The notes beneath the pieces were generated by a model, which worked only from the letters and a program-made list of their open reading frames with translations, was not told where the DNA came from and made no database searches. Shown here piece after piece: positions 33,101 through 40,504 of a stretch of DNA of 64,000 nt. The first letter of the stretch is position 1, and every line of letters begins with the position of its first letter. The position numbers and the translations under genes are program-made. Source of the stretch: Actinomycetospora sp. NBRC 106378 (GTDB taxonomy: Bacteria > Actinomycetota > Actinomycetes > Mycobacteriales > Pseudonocardiaceae); NCBI RefSeq assembly GCF_030269685.1, contig NZ_BSTT01000009.1, positions 124,001-188,000 of the forward strand, read 5' to 3'.

Positions 33101-33530
33101 CCCCGTGGCGGTCGAGGTGCCGTTCGAGACCGAGGTCGAGGGCACGTTGGTGCGCGGCCGGATCGACGCCGTGTTCGCCGACCCCGACGGCGGGGCCACG
33201 GTCGTCGACTGGAAGACCGGCGCACCACCCGGCCCGGAGGCGATGCCGGCCCTGTCGGTCCAGCTGGCGGCCTACCGGCTGGCGTGGGCGGCGCTCACGG
33301 GCACGCCCGTCGAGCGGGTCCGCGCGGCGCTGCACTACGTCCGGGACGACCGCACCGTCACCCCGGCCGACCTGCTCGACGCCGCCGGGCTGCGCGCCCT
33401 CGTGGCGAGCGTGCCGGTGGAGGTCCGCGAACCCGTCGGCGACGACGTCGTGCGCGGGGCCGACTTCGCGGACGACGAGGCCGATCCCGACACCACGGAC
33501 TTCGACGAGGGCGACCCGGAGGTGCGCTGA
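30111..33530 (+). CDS. adnB: AdnB: motor-nuclease subunit of AdnAB
   Basis: A 1139-aa UvrD/RecB-type protein. It has TAGAGSGKTETM (41-52), the motif Ia-like GLTFTRKAAGQL, motif [36 protein letters not shown], and VALTRAERTLL as motif VI. The C-terminal nuclease has GTEFHAWVERWF and RIDAVFADPD..VVDWKTG with intact acidic residues and Lys. In mycobacteria AdnB is the main motor. The GTG start is in a GTGA overlap with adnA. Immediately downstream are a 9-bp tandem repeat and two family B repeats. Confidence 0.93.
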   Translation: MTGVMSGLIDPMELSERLGLRRPTDEQAEVIAAPFASALVTAGAGSGKTETMAARVVWLVANGVVTPDQVLGLTFTRKAAGQLADRIRKRLRRLASDPLLDEIDPSGERRVLVRTLEPTVSTYHAYAGRLLTEHGLRLPTDPGARLLSPTASWQLAHRVVSSWARDLDTSLIPTTVTQYVLALAGELGEHLADPDALQAHTEALCRVIESTPPAKRQKAAVPQSLVKIVERQRFRAALLPLVAELAARKRAERCLDFADQMAAAARLADEHPEVGQAERGMFRAVLLDEYQDTGHAQRIMLRALFAGDEATAVTAVGDPFQSIYGWRGASAANLPRFVTDFPRPDPDGEWVAARRFGLLTSFRNPPEVLGLANGVVEPLREPRALDGVGELRAFAGAAPGDVRVALHPDVLAERAWMADAVADRWRAALDAGEPAPTSAVLVRRRADMTEIAAALRDRGLPVEVVGLGGLLDEPEVRDLVSALRLVVDPLAGGAAVRLLTGARWRIGGADLAALWRRARELAAPPTPPDLPTAAAPDPIADALPGEHAERAGLVDALDDPGPPARYSAAGFARITRLARELAGLRRRVTAPLVDLVADVERTLLLDVEAVARPGAVGRAHLDAFADVVADFSGGAAASGGTATPTALLAYLDAAEDAEDGLTPGEVDVAAASDPALGGTRVQVLTAHAAKGLEWQVVAVPHVCAKVFPGPKLSGSWLTTIPSLPVDLRGDRPDLPALDVSGVGDRKELTDRLDRHEQEFDERRLVEERRLFYVALTRAERTLLVSGHWWGESGSTPRGPSDFLQEVGTLAGTVGAVLDTWADPPEEGTDNPLAETVRAEAWPIDPLVGRREAVEEGAALVRAARERAAEVPADDPDTDGWAADVDVLLAERAATRERHARVLLPPQLSVSQLVDLAADPDALARRLRRPVPRPPDPRARRGTEFHAWVERWFARTELLEFDELPGAADDAADDDAEAAADLAVLQDRFTASRWASRSPVAVEVPFETEVEGTLVRGRIDAVFADPDGGATVVDWKTGAPPGPEAMPALSVQLAAYRLAWAALTGTPVERVRAALHYVRDDRTVTPADLLDAAGLRALVASVPVEVREPVGDDVVRGADFADDEADPDTTDFDEGDPEVR

Positions 33531-33542
33531 CCTCGCCGACCT

Positions 33543-33587
33543 TGCTGACCGTGCTGACCGTGCTGACCGTGCTGACCGTGCTGACCG
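33543..33587 (+). repeat. Tandem repeat, five copies of a 9-mer
   Basis: TGCTGACCG is repeated exactly five times, 13 bp after the adnB stop. It contains a TGA in each unit and shows no inverted symmetry. A diverged unit precedes it. Confidence 0.85.
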
Positions 33588-33645
33588 CGAGAGTTACATG
33601 AGGCAGGTCCCGGGGTCCGCAGACCTGCCTGATGTACCCCTCGCG
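33586..33645. repeat. Family B inverted repeat, copy 1
   Basis: CGCGAG and CTCGCG flank TACATGAGGCAGGTC and its near-complement GACCTGCCTGATGTA around a 12-nt centre. Related elements are at 33678, 55660 and 63213. It can fold as a terminator-like hairpin after adnB. Confidence 0.75.
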
Positions 33646-33677
33646 CAGCGGGCCAGGGGCGCGCTGACCGCGGGGGG

Positions 33678-33722
33678 CACGTGAGGCCGGCCGGACCCGC
33701 CCTCGGATCTGCCTGATGTGCA
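33678..33722. repeat. Family B inverted repeat, copy 2
   Basis: CACGTGAGGC ... GCCTGATGTG, about 33 bp after copy 1. The stretch CTGACCGCG precedes both copies, which suggests a local duplication. The inner stem is more degenerate than in copy 1. Confidence 0.65.
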
Positions 33723-33793
33723 GCCCACGGCCCGGGCGGGTCGTCGTCCGACGCTGCTGGCCACCACGGCGCCACGAGGGGGATGATCGTGGG

Positions 33794-34771
33794 GTGAGCA
33801 ACGTCGAGACGGCACCCGACGAGGTCCTCTGCGACGGCAGCGAGGCCCCCGACGCCGCGGTGGAGATCCTGAGCCCGCGCGAGGTGCCGCTCGGTGGGCC
33901 GCGGGCGATGACGGTGCGCCGGACCCTCCCGCAGCGGCAGCGCTCGCTCATCGGCGCGTGGTGCTTCCTCGACCACTACGGCCCCGACGACGTGTCGGTG
34001 TCGGGCGGGATGGACGTCGCTCCGCACCCGCACACCGGGCTCGCCACCGTGAGCTGGCTGTTCACCGGCGAGGTGGAGCACCGCGACTCCCACGGGGTGC
34101 ACGCCATCGTCCGGCCCGGAGAGCTGAACCTCATGACCGGCGGCCACGGCGTGTGCCACTCGGAGGTCTCCACCCCCGACACCACGGTGCTGCACGGGGC
34201 GCAGCTCTGGCTGGCCCTGCCCGACGCGCAGCGCGACACCCCCCGCGCCTTCGCCCACCACGCCCCCGACGCGGTCGACCTCGTGGGCGCGACGCTGCGG
34301 GTGTTCCTCGGCGAGCTCGCCGGGATCAGCAGCCCTGTCGAGACGTTCAGCCCCCTGCTCGGCGCCGAGGTGCTCCTCGAGCCGCACGCGACGGTGACCC
34401 TGGACGTCGACCCCGCCTTCGAGCACGGCGTGCTCGTGGACACCGGCCGTCTCGCGATCGGCGGGCACCCGGTCGCGGCGGCCGAGCTCGCCTACCTCGC
34501 GCCCGGTCGCGAGCGGATCGAGCTCACCAACCCCGACGACGAGCCGGCCCGGCTCCTCCTGCTCGGCGGCACGCCCTTCGGCGAGCAGATCGTCATGTGG
34601 TGGAACTTCGTCGGGCGCTCTCACGACGAGATCGCGTCGTTCCGGGCCGCGTGGGAGGACGACCCCGAGCAGCGGTACGGCCACGTCACGGGCTACGTCG
34701 GCCGGGACGGCTCCACCGCACGCCTGCACGCCCCCGCGCTGCCGAACGCGACCATCCGTCCCCGCGGTTGA
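33794..34771 (+). CDS. Pirin family protein (bicupin)
   Basis: A 325-aa pirin with both cupin domains. The metal ligands H78, H80, H122 and E124 appear in PHPHTGLATVSW and GGHGVCHSE. The C-terminal segment reads GGTPFGEQIVMWWNFVGRSHDEI, typical of pirins. Pirins include quercetin 2,3-dioxygenases and redox-sensitive cofactors; the physiological role here is unknown. The GTG at 33794 is the only suitable start after the repeat block. It is followed by an oxidoreductase operon after a 149-bp region with its own operator-like repeats. Confidence 0.9.
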   Translation: MSNVETAPDEVLCDGSEAPDAAVEILSPREVPLGGPRAMTVRRTLPQRQRSLIGAWCFLDHYGPDDVSVSGGMDVAPHPHTGLATVSWLFTGEVEHRDSHGVHAIVRPGELNLMTGGHGVCHSEVSTPDTTVLHGAQLWLALPDAQRDTPRAFAHHAPDAVDLVGATLRVFLGELAGISSPVETFSPLLGAEVLLEPHATVTLDVDPAFEHGVLVDTGRLAIGGHPVAAAELAYLAPGRERIELTNPDDEPARLLLLGGTPFGEQIVMWWNFVGRSHDEIASFRAAWEDDPEQRYGHVTGYVGRDGSTARLHAPALPNATIRPRG

Positions 34772-34799
34772 TCCGCACACGGACCGTGAGGTCCGGCTC

Positions 34800-34920
34800 G
34801 TACTCTCCGTGACAGATCCAGCGCAGAACTGCGTCTTGTGTCACGCAGAGTGTGCTCTCTACGGTCGATGACAGCGATCACTCACCCGAGTGACACTGAT
34901 GCGATCACGGAGAGTTCGAC
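34800..34920 (+). promoter_or_regulatory. Putative operator/promoter region upstream of the flavin oxidoreductase trio
   Basis: GTGACA (34809) and TGTCAC (34839) form an imperfect hairpin with CGCAG-AA-CTGCG at its tip. Further on, TGACAGCGATCAC and TGACACTGATGCGATCAC occur as direct repeats before GGAGAG and the ATG at 34921. The density of GTGACA/TGTCAC motifs suggests a regulator site; the regulator is unknown. Confidence 0.4.
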
Positions 34921-36294
34921 ATGACCGAGCTGTTCACTCCCACCGTCTCCGCCTCCCTCGACCTCACCGAGCTCCGCAGAGCCGTGACCGGACCCGTGTG
35001 GGATCCGGGGGACGTCGCGGTCGTCGCCGAGCTCGCGGGCTTCAACCTCGCGCCCGTGCACGAGCCGGTCGGCGTCGTGGGGGCCACCGACGCGCACGAC
35101 GTGGCCGCGGCCGTGCGCTGGGCCCGCGCCCGCGACCTCGGCGTCGCGGTCGTCGCCACCGGGCACGCCGACTTCTCCCACCGCGGCACGCTGATCGTCT
35201 CCACCCGGCGCCTCGACCGGTGCGACGTCGACCCCGCCGCGCGCACCGCCGTCGTCGGCGCGGGTGTGAAGTGGGCCCGCGTCATCGAGGCCGCCGCCCC
35301 GCACGGCCTGACGGGGGTCAGTGGCTCGACCACCGACGTCGGGGTCGTCGGCTTCTGCACCGGCGGCGGCGTCGGCCCGATGATCCGCCGCTTCGGGTTG
35401 GGCTCCGACCGGGTGCGCGCGATCACGGTGGTCACCGGCGAGGGCGCGATCCGCGAGGTCGGCCCGGGCGACGAGCTCTTCGACGCGATGCTGGGCGGCA
35501 AGGACGCCGCCGGGATCGTCGTCGAGATGACCGTCGAGCTCGTCGAGGTCTCCCGCTTCTACGGCGGGGCGATCTTCTACGACGCCGCCGACGCACCCGC
35601 CGTCCTCCACGCGTGGCGGGAGTGGCAGGCGGGCCTGGGGGAGAACACCACCACCTCGATCGCGATCCTGCGGATGCCCGACCTCGAGGCGGCGCCGCCG
35701 CCGCTGCGCGGGCGGACGGTCGTGCACCTGCGGGTCTGGCACCTGGGCCCGGAGATCGAGGGCCTCGAGGTCCTCTCGCCGATGCGCCGGGTCGCCACGC
35801 CGATCGTGGACATGGTCGACGAGCTGCCCTCGGCGGCGATCGACGCGGTGCACTGCGACCCCACCGACCCGATGCCCTCCTGGATCACCGGCGGCCACCT
35901 CCGCGAGATCACCGCGGAGACCATCGACACGGTCCTGGAGATCGCCGGGCCGCAGCGGGAGCTGCCGGTCATCATCGTCGAGCTGCGCCAGACCGGTGGT
36001 CGGGGCGTGCGCGGCACGCAGGGGGTCGCGGCCCGGGCGCCCTACACGGTCGGCGTGGTCGCGCCCATGGTGCCGGCGCTGGCCGAGGTTGTGCCCGCGG
36101 TCGGGCTCGGCCTGGTCGACGCCCTCGCGGCGTGGTCGACCGGCACGGTGCCCGCGAACTACGCCTCGCCCGAGACGATCGCCGCCCGGCCGGGGGCCTG
36201 CTGGGACGACGACGGGCGGGCCCGGCTGGCCGCGGTCGTCGCCCGGACCGACCCCGACGGCGTGCTCGGCGGCCGACGGCTCGGGCTGCGCTGA
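34921..36294 (+). CDS. FAD-binding oxidoreductase (PCMH/berberine-bridge-enzyme type)
   Basis: A 457-aa protein of the FAD-linked oxidase group. The FAD domain has GVVGATDAHDVAAAVRWARA, VVATGHADF (His in the flavinylation region), GAGVKWARVIEAA and the Gly-rich STTDVGVVGFCTGGGVGPMIRRFGL. The middle is the substrate domain. The C-terminus ARTDPDGVLGGRR corresponds to the end of such enzymes, although the classical BBE motif is weak. The substrate is unknown. GGAGAG is 6 nt before the ATG. Two shortened relatives follow directly. Confidence 0.87.
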   Translation: MTELFTPTVSASLDLTELRRAVTGPVWDPGDVAVVAELAGFNLAPVHEPVGVVGATDAHDVAAAVRWARARDLGVAVVATGHADFSHRGTLIVSTRRLDRCDVDPAARTAVVGAGVKWARVIEAAAPHGLTGVSGSTTDVGVVGFCTGGGVGPMIRRFGLGSDRVRAITVVTGEGAIREVGPGDELFDAMLGGKDAAGIVVEMTVELVEVSRFYGGAIFYDAADAPAVLHAWREWQAGLGENTTTSIAILRMPDLEAAPPPLRGRTVVHLRVWHLGPEIEGLEVLSPMRRVATPIVDMVDELPSAAIDAVHCDPTDPMPSWITGGHLREITAETIDTVLEIAGPQRELPVIIVELRQTGGRGVRGTQGVAARAPYTVGVVAPMVPALAEVVPAVGLGLVDALAAWSTGTVPANYASPETIAARPGACWDDDGRARLAAVVARTDPDGVLGGRRLGLR

Positions 36295-36360
36295 GCGGAA
36301 CACCGGCAGAGGAACACAGAACACAGGGACACGGACCGGATCGGACGACGGGGGGACGTC

Positions 36361-37107
36361 ATGACGATCGATCCACGCGAACTGCCCGCCCGGCGCGTGC
36401 TGCGCGCCGGGCGGGCGGGTCGGGCCGCCGCGGAGCTCGAACCGCTCCTCGACGGCCCGGTGTTCGCGCCGTACACGATCGACGCCGCCGTCGAGCTGTG
36501 CGCCGACCCGACCGTCGGGGCGCTGCCACGGCTGCTCGCGGTGGTGGGGGCGACGAGCACCGACGACGTCGCCGCGGCGGTCGGCTGGGCCGGCGCGCAC
36601 GGGGTGCGGGTCGCGGTCGTCGACTCCCGCCCCCATCGCCCGCCGCTCGCGGTCGGACCGACGGGAGCCGCGGTGCGCCCGCTGATCGTGGTCACCCTCG
36701 GCCGCCTCGACCGGGTGCACCTCGATCGGGGGGCACGGACGCTGCGTGCCGGGGTCGGTGCGTCGTGGGCGGCGGTGCACCGGGCCGCCGCCCGCGACGG
36801 TCAGGGCCCACGGGCCCTGCTGTGCCGGCCCGGCCTGGTCGCCCACGGCGTCGGGACGGTGACGAGGCGGGCGGTCGTCCTCGTCACCGGCGACGGCACG
36901 GTGCACCGGCTCGCGGCCGGGGTCGGGGACCCCGACCTGTGGTGGGCCTACCGGGCGCGGCCCGAGCGCGTCGGTGTCCTGACCGAGGTCGTGCTCGACC
37001 CGTGGGACGCGGCGGCCCTGGCGCGGCGGTCGCCGTGGAGCGCGGGCGACCGGATGCGTTTCGCGGACGTCGTACGCCGACACGACCCCGACGCAACACT
37101 CACCTGA
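36361..37107 (+). CDS. Condensed paralogue of the FAD-binding oxidoreductase, copy 2
   Basis: A 248-aa protein resembling the ends of the gene at 34921 but lacking its middle. Shared segments are LDGPVFAPYTIDAAVEL, AVVGATSTDDVAAAVGWAGAHG, RAGVGASWAAVHRAAA, VLVTGDGTVHRL and the C-terminal RHDPDAT. The His of VVATGHADF and the Gly-rich CTGGGVG stretch are absent, and the roughly 200-residue substrate domain is missing, so FAD binding is doubtful. The frame is clean with normal codon bias, arguing for a maintained protein. GGGGGGAC before the ATG serves as ribosome site. Confidence 0.78.
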   Translation: MTIDPRELPARRVLRAGRAGRAAAELEPLLDGPVFAPYTIDAAVELCADPTVGALPRLLAVVGATSTDDVAAAVGWAGAHGVRVAVVDSRPHRPPLAVGPTGAAVRPLIVVTLGRLDRVHLDRGARTLRAGVGASWAAVHRAAARDGQGPRALLCRPGLVAHGVGTVTRRAVVLVTGDGTVHRLAAGVGDPDLWWAYRARPERVGVLTEVVLDPWDAAALARRSPWSAGDRMRFADVVRRHDPDATLT

Positions 37108-37159
37108 TCGGACGGGGAATCCGGATAACCCTTCCGGGTCGGCGAACGATGCACCGGGC

Positions 37160-37882
37160 GTGACCATCAGTCCGCGTCCGCACCGTGGCGACGCCGCCGG
37201 CCGCGTGGCCCGTGCGGCCCTCGAGCTCGGCGAGCTCGTGCACGGTCCGGTGCTCGCGCCCCACACCGCCGACGCCGCCGTCGAACTGCTGCGCACCGTC
37301 TCCCTCGGGCGTCCGCCGTCGCACCTGGTGGCCGTGGTCGGGGCCACCGGCACCGCGGACGTCGTCCACACCCTGGCCTGGGCGAACGCGCACGACGTCG
37401 AGGTGGTCGTCCTCGACCCGCACACCGCGCAGCCGCCGAGCCGCTCCGGGCGGCCGACCGTGGCCCTCTCCCTCGCCCGCGCCGACCGCGTCGTCGTCCG
37501 TGACGGCCTGGTGCACGCCGGCGTGGGCGCCTCCTGGGCGCAGGTCCGTCGGGTGGTCGCCGGCGGTGGTGGCACGGTGCGCGTCCCGCGCCGCGGCGAC
37601 ACCGTGGCCGACGCCCCCGGCGCGGGTGGTCTGCGCGGGGTCACCCTGGTCACCGGCGACGCCGTGGTGCACGAGCTGGCCGGCGCCCACCCGGACCCCG
37701 AGTTGTGGTGGGCGTTCCGGTGCCGCCCGGAGGCGGTCGGGGTGGTCACCGAGGTCGTCCTCGACGCCGACGGAGCGGGCCCGGCCCTGCTCGCCGCCGA
37801 CCCCGCGGACACCGACGAGGCCCGCTTCACCGCGCTCGCCCGCCGTCACGATCCCGCCGGGGTCCTCGGCCTCCCGGCCTGA
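37160..37882 (+). CDS. Condensed paralogue of the FAD-binding oxidoreductase, copy 3
   Basis: A 240-aa protein, closest to copy 2 (36361): LVHGPVLAPHTADAAVEL, AVVGATGTADVVHTLAWANAHD, HAGVGASWAQVRRVVA, TLVTGDAVVHEL and PDPELWWAFRCRPEAVGVVTEVVLD. It too lacks the flavinylation His, the Gly-rich FAD motif and the middle domain. The two short copies share WWAYR/WWAFR-x-RPE(R/A)VGVxTEVVLD, which the full-length copy lacks, so they are sister duplicates. The GTG start is the first in frame. No function can be assigned; a partner or regulator of the full-length enzyme is possible. Confidence 0.76.
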   Translation: MTISPRPHRGDAAGRVARAALELGELVHGPVLAPHTADAAVELLRTVSLGRPPSHLVAVVGATGTADVVHTLAWANAHDVEVVVLDPHTAQPPSRSGRPTVALSLARADRVVVRDGLVHAGVGASWAQVRRVVAGGGGTVRVPRRGDTVADAPGAGGLRGVTLVTGDAVVHELAGAHPDPELWWAFRCRPEAVGVVTEVVLDADGAGPALLAADPADTDEARFTALARRHDPAGVLGLPA

Positions 37883-37887
37883 CCTGC

Positions 37888-38289
37888 TCAGGAGTCGGCG
37901 CGCACCCGCAGGGCGTGGGTGATCATCGGGTACTGCAGCGGCAGCCGCCCGAGGGCCACCGCCTGCCACGGCCACGGGCGGCGTCGCCAGTCCCACGCCA
38001 TCTGCACGTTCGCCGGGAAGACCGCCAGGAACAGCCCGACGGCGGCGGTCGCCCCCAGCCGCCGCGTCCGCGGCACGGCCACCGCGGTCCCGACGGCGAG
38101 CTCCACCACCCCGCTGGCGTAGGTCCAGAACCGCGCCTCGCCCGGGATCCAGGGCGGGACGAGGGTGTCGAACGGCGCCGGCGCGGCGAAGTGCAGCACC
38201 CCCATCCCCAGCAGCGGGTACGCGAGCAGCGCTGCGGACGTCTCGGGCGAGGGACGACGGCGGCGACGCAGGAGGGCCATGACGATCAC
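37888..38289 (-). CDS. DoxX-like membrane protein at the end of the peptide operon
   Basis: A 133-aa protein with four hydrophobic helices: AYPLLGMGVLHFAAP, YASGVVELAVGTAVA, AAVGLFLAVFPANVQMAW and a last amphipathic end. It resembles the protein at 25246. The GTG at 38289 overlaps the GntR stop by 4 nt; ATG 38280 would remove three residues. As last cistron of the gamma-glutamyl-peptide operon it may have a thiol-stress role, which is speculation. It converges on the third oxidoreductase copy with 5 bp between. Confidence 0.75.
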   Translation of the reverse strand: MIVMALLRRRRRPSPETSAALLAYPLLGMGVLHFAAPAPFDTLVPPWIPGEARFWTYASGVVELAVGTAVAVPRTRRLGATAAVGLFLAVFPANVQMAWDWRRRPWPWQAVALGRLPLQYPMITHALRVRADS

Positions 38290-38906
38290 GATAGGCGCGA
38301 CACGCTGCGGCGGGACGCCCGCACGTGGTCACCCGTGAGCGTCGCGGCGCGCTCGGCGTCGCGGGACCGGACGGCGTCGACGATCCCGGCGTGCTCGGCC
38401 CAGGACTCGGCGGCCCGCACCCGCACGTCGGAGGCGTAGAGCCAGCGGACGGTGCCCGAGAGCTGCTGCTGCAGCGCGACGAGGGCGGGGTTGCCGCTCG
38501 CCCGGGCCACCGCCAGGTGGAAGCGGTCGTTGAGCTCGGGGAGGACGTCGAGTCGTTCGTCGGCCAGCGCGGCCCGGCCGTGGGCCACGATCACCTCGAG
38601 CTCGATGAGCGCGTCCTGCCCGGCGCGCTGCGCAGCCCGCCGCGCCGACGTGCGTTCCACGGTCTCCCGCACCTCGAACAGGTCTTCGGCCTCGTCGGCG
38701 GACAGGCTCGCGACCCGCGCGCCCCGGTAGGCCTCGACGACGACCAGCCCCTCGCTGGCGAGCACCCGCAGCGCCTCCCGCACGGGGACGCGGGACACGC
38801 CGTAGCGCTGCGAGAGCCGCGCCTCGACCAGGCGCTCGCCGGGAGCGAGCGCCCCGCCGACGATGTCCGAGCGCAGGCGGCGCGCCGCCTCCTCGGTGGC
38901 GTTCAC
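38286..38906 (-). CDS. GntR family regulator, FadR/FCD subgroup
   Basis: A 206-aa regulator. The winged helix contains LRSDIVGGALAPGERLVEARLSQRYGVSRVPVREALRVLASEGLV, and the C-terminal FCD domain has DRFHLAVARASGNPAL and HAGIVDAVRSRDAERAATLTGDHV, with the usual metal-binding Asp/His positions. It is translationally coupled to the ABC ATPase gene, so it is a within-operon regulator. The palindrome at 45792-45801 before the first gene is a plausible target. Ligands of this group are usually small carboxylates; here possibly gamma-glutamyl compounds or amino acids. Confidence 0.92.
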   Translation of the reverse strand: MNATEEAARRLRSDIVGGALAPGERLVEARLSQRYGVSRVPVREALRVLASEGLVVVEAYRGARVASLSADEAEDLFEVRETVERTSARRAAQRAGQDALIELEVIVAHGRAALADERLDVLPELNDRFHLAVARASGNPALVALQQQLSGTVRWLYASDVRVRAAESWAEHAGIVDAVRSRDAERAATLTGDHVRASRRSVSRLS

Positions 38907-40504
38907 GCCGCTCGCCCGGGCACCGCCGCCAGCAGCTCCCGGGTGTACTCGGCCTCCGGCGCCTCGAGGACCCGGGCGGCCGGGCCCTGCTCCTCCACCC
39001 GGCCGCTCCGCATCACGACCACGCGGTCGGCGATGCGCCGCACCACCCCGAGGTCGTGGGAGATGAACAGGTAGGCCAGCCCGAGCCGTTCCTGCAGGTC
39101 CTCGAGCAGCCGCAGCACCTGGTCCTGCACGAGGACGTCGAGCGCCGAGACGGCCTCGTCGCACACGACCAGCTGCGGTTCCAGGGCCAGCGCGCGGGCG
39201 ATCGCCACCCGCTGACGCTGACCCCCGGAGAGCTCCCGCGGCACCCGCCGGCCGGTCGTCGCGGGCAGGGCGACGGCGTCGAGCAGCTCGGCCACGCGGG
39301 CGCCCCGGCCGTCGTGGCCGTGCACCCGCAACGGTTCCGCGATCAGCGAGGCGACCGTCCACGTCGGGTCGAGCGACCCGAACGGGTCCTGGAGGACCGG
39401 CTGCACCGCGGCGGCCACGGTGCGACGCTCCGCCCGGTCCAGACCCGAGCGCACCCCGGTCTCCCGGCCGTCGAGCCGGACCGTACCCGACGACGGGGCG
39501 AGCAGGCCCAGGGCGATCCGCGCGGCGGTCGTCTTCCCCGATCCCGACTCCCCGACGACGGCGGTGGTCGTGCCGGGGGCGACGGCGAACGACACGTCGT
39601 CCAGGGCGTGCACCGTGTGCCCGCCCCGCAGCCGGAACCGGTGGGACACCCCGTCGAGCTCCAGCACCGGGGCCGTGTCCGGGAGCGCCCCGGCCACCGC
39701 GCGGGGCGCCCCGGGGGACAGCCCGGGGGAGGCGTCGATGAGGGCGCGGGTGTAGTCGTCGGTGGGCGAACGCAGCACGCGGGCCGCGCCGCCGGCCTCG
39801 GCGACGCGTCCGTCGCGCAGCACGACCACGCGGTCGGCGCGCTCCGCGGCGAGCCCGAGGTCGTGGGTGACCAGCAGCAGCGAGGTGCCGGACGACGCGG
39901 TCAGCTCGCCGACGAGGTCGAGGATGCGCCGCGCGACGGTGACGTCGAGCGCGGACGTCGGCTCGTCGGCCAGCAGCAGCGCCGGCCGGCAGGCGAGCGC
40001 GATCGTCACGAGCACCCGCTGACGCATCCCGCCGGAGAGTTCGTGCGGATACTGCACGGCCCGGCGGGCGGGTTCGGGGATCCCGGCAGCGGCCAGCAGG
40101 TCGACGGCGCGCCCGCGCGCGTCCCGCCGGCTCTCGGCCAGGCCGTGCGCGCGCAGCGCCGTCGCGACCTGCGTCCCCACCCGTCGCACCGGGTCCAGCC
40201 CCGAGAGCGGGTCCTGCGGGACCAGCCCGATCCCCGCGCCGCGCAGCTCCCGCAGCCGTCGCGGACCCGCCGTCGTGATGTCCTCGCCGCGGAAGCGCAC
40301 CGACCCGGCGGTGACCCGCCCGCCGGCGGGCAGCAGGCCCAGGACGGCGAGCGCGGTCGTCGACTTCCCCGACCCCGAGCCGCCGACCAGGGCCACCCGC
40401 TCGCCCGCCCCGATCGTGAGGTCGACGCCGTGCACCACCTCGTCGTCGCCGAACGCGACCCGCAGACCGCGCACCTCGAGGACCGGCTCACCGTCCGACG
40501 GCAT
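38903..40504 (-). CDS. Peptide ABC transporter ATPase, fused DppD-DppF type
   Basis: A 533-aa protein with two ATP-binding cassettes. The first has VGGSGSGKST, LSGGMRQR and LLLADEPTSALD; the second has VGESGSGKTT, LSGGQRQR and VVCDEAVSALD. They correspond to DppD and DppF fused, energising the permeases at 42311 and 43198. It imports di/oligopeptides or similar compounds. The ATG is inside the end of the gamma-glutamyltransferase gene (17-nt overlap). Confidence 0.93.
   Translation of the reverse strand: MPSDGEPVLEVRGLRVAFGDDEVVHGVDLTIGAGERVALVGGSGSGKSTTALAVLGLLPAGGRVTAGSVRFRGEDITTAGPRRLRELRGAGIGLVPQDPLSGLDPVRRVGTQVATALRAHGLAESRRDARGRAVDLLAAAGIPEPARRAVQYPHELSGGMRQRVLVTIALACRPALLLADEPTSALDVTVARRILDLVGELTASSGTSLLLVTHDLGLAAERADRVVVLRDGRVAEAGGAARVLRSPTDDYTRALIDASPGLSPGAPRAVAGALPDTAPVLELDGVSHRFRLRGGHTVHALDDVSFAVAPGTTTAVVGESGSGKTTAARIALGLLAPSSGTVRLDGRETGVRSGLDRAERRTVAAAVQPVLQDPFGSLDPTWTVASLIAEPLRVHGHDGRGARVAELLDAVALPATTGRRVPRELSGGQRQRVAIARALALEPQLVVCDEAVSALDVLVQDQVLRLLEDLQERLGLAYLFISHDLGVVRRIADRVVVMRSGRVEEQGPAARVLEAPEAEYTRELLAAVPGRAA

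Noticed and set aside
33586-33722. CRISPR-like repeats
   Set aside because: Only two imperfect inverted repeats with internal symmetry and no spacers of constant length; better seen as family B elements. No CRISPR array or cas gene occurs in the window.
36361-37882. Two fragments of one frameshifted oxidoreductase
   Set aside because: Each has its own N- and C-terminal parts aligned with the full-length enzyme, so they are two condensed paralogues and not pieces of one gene.
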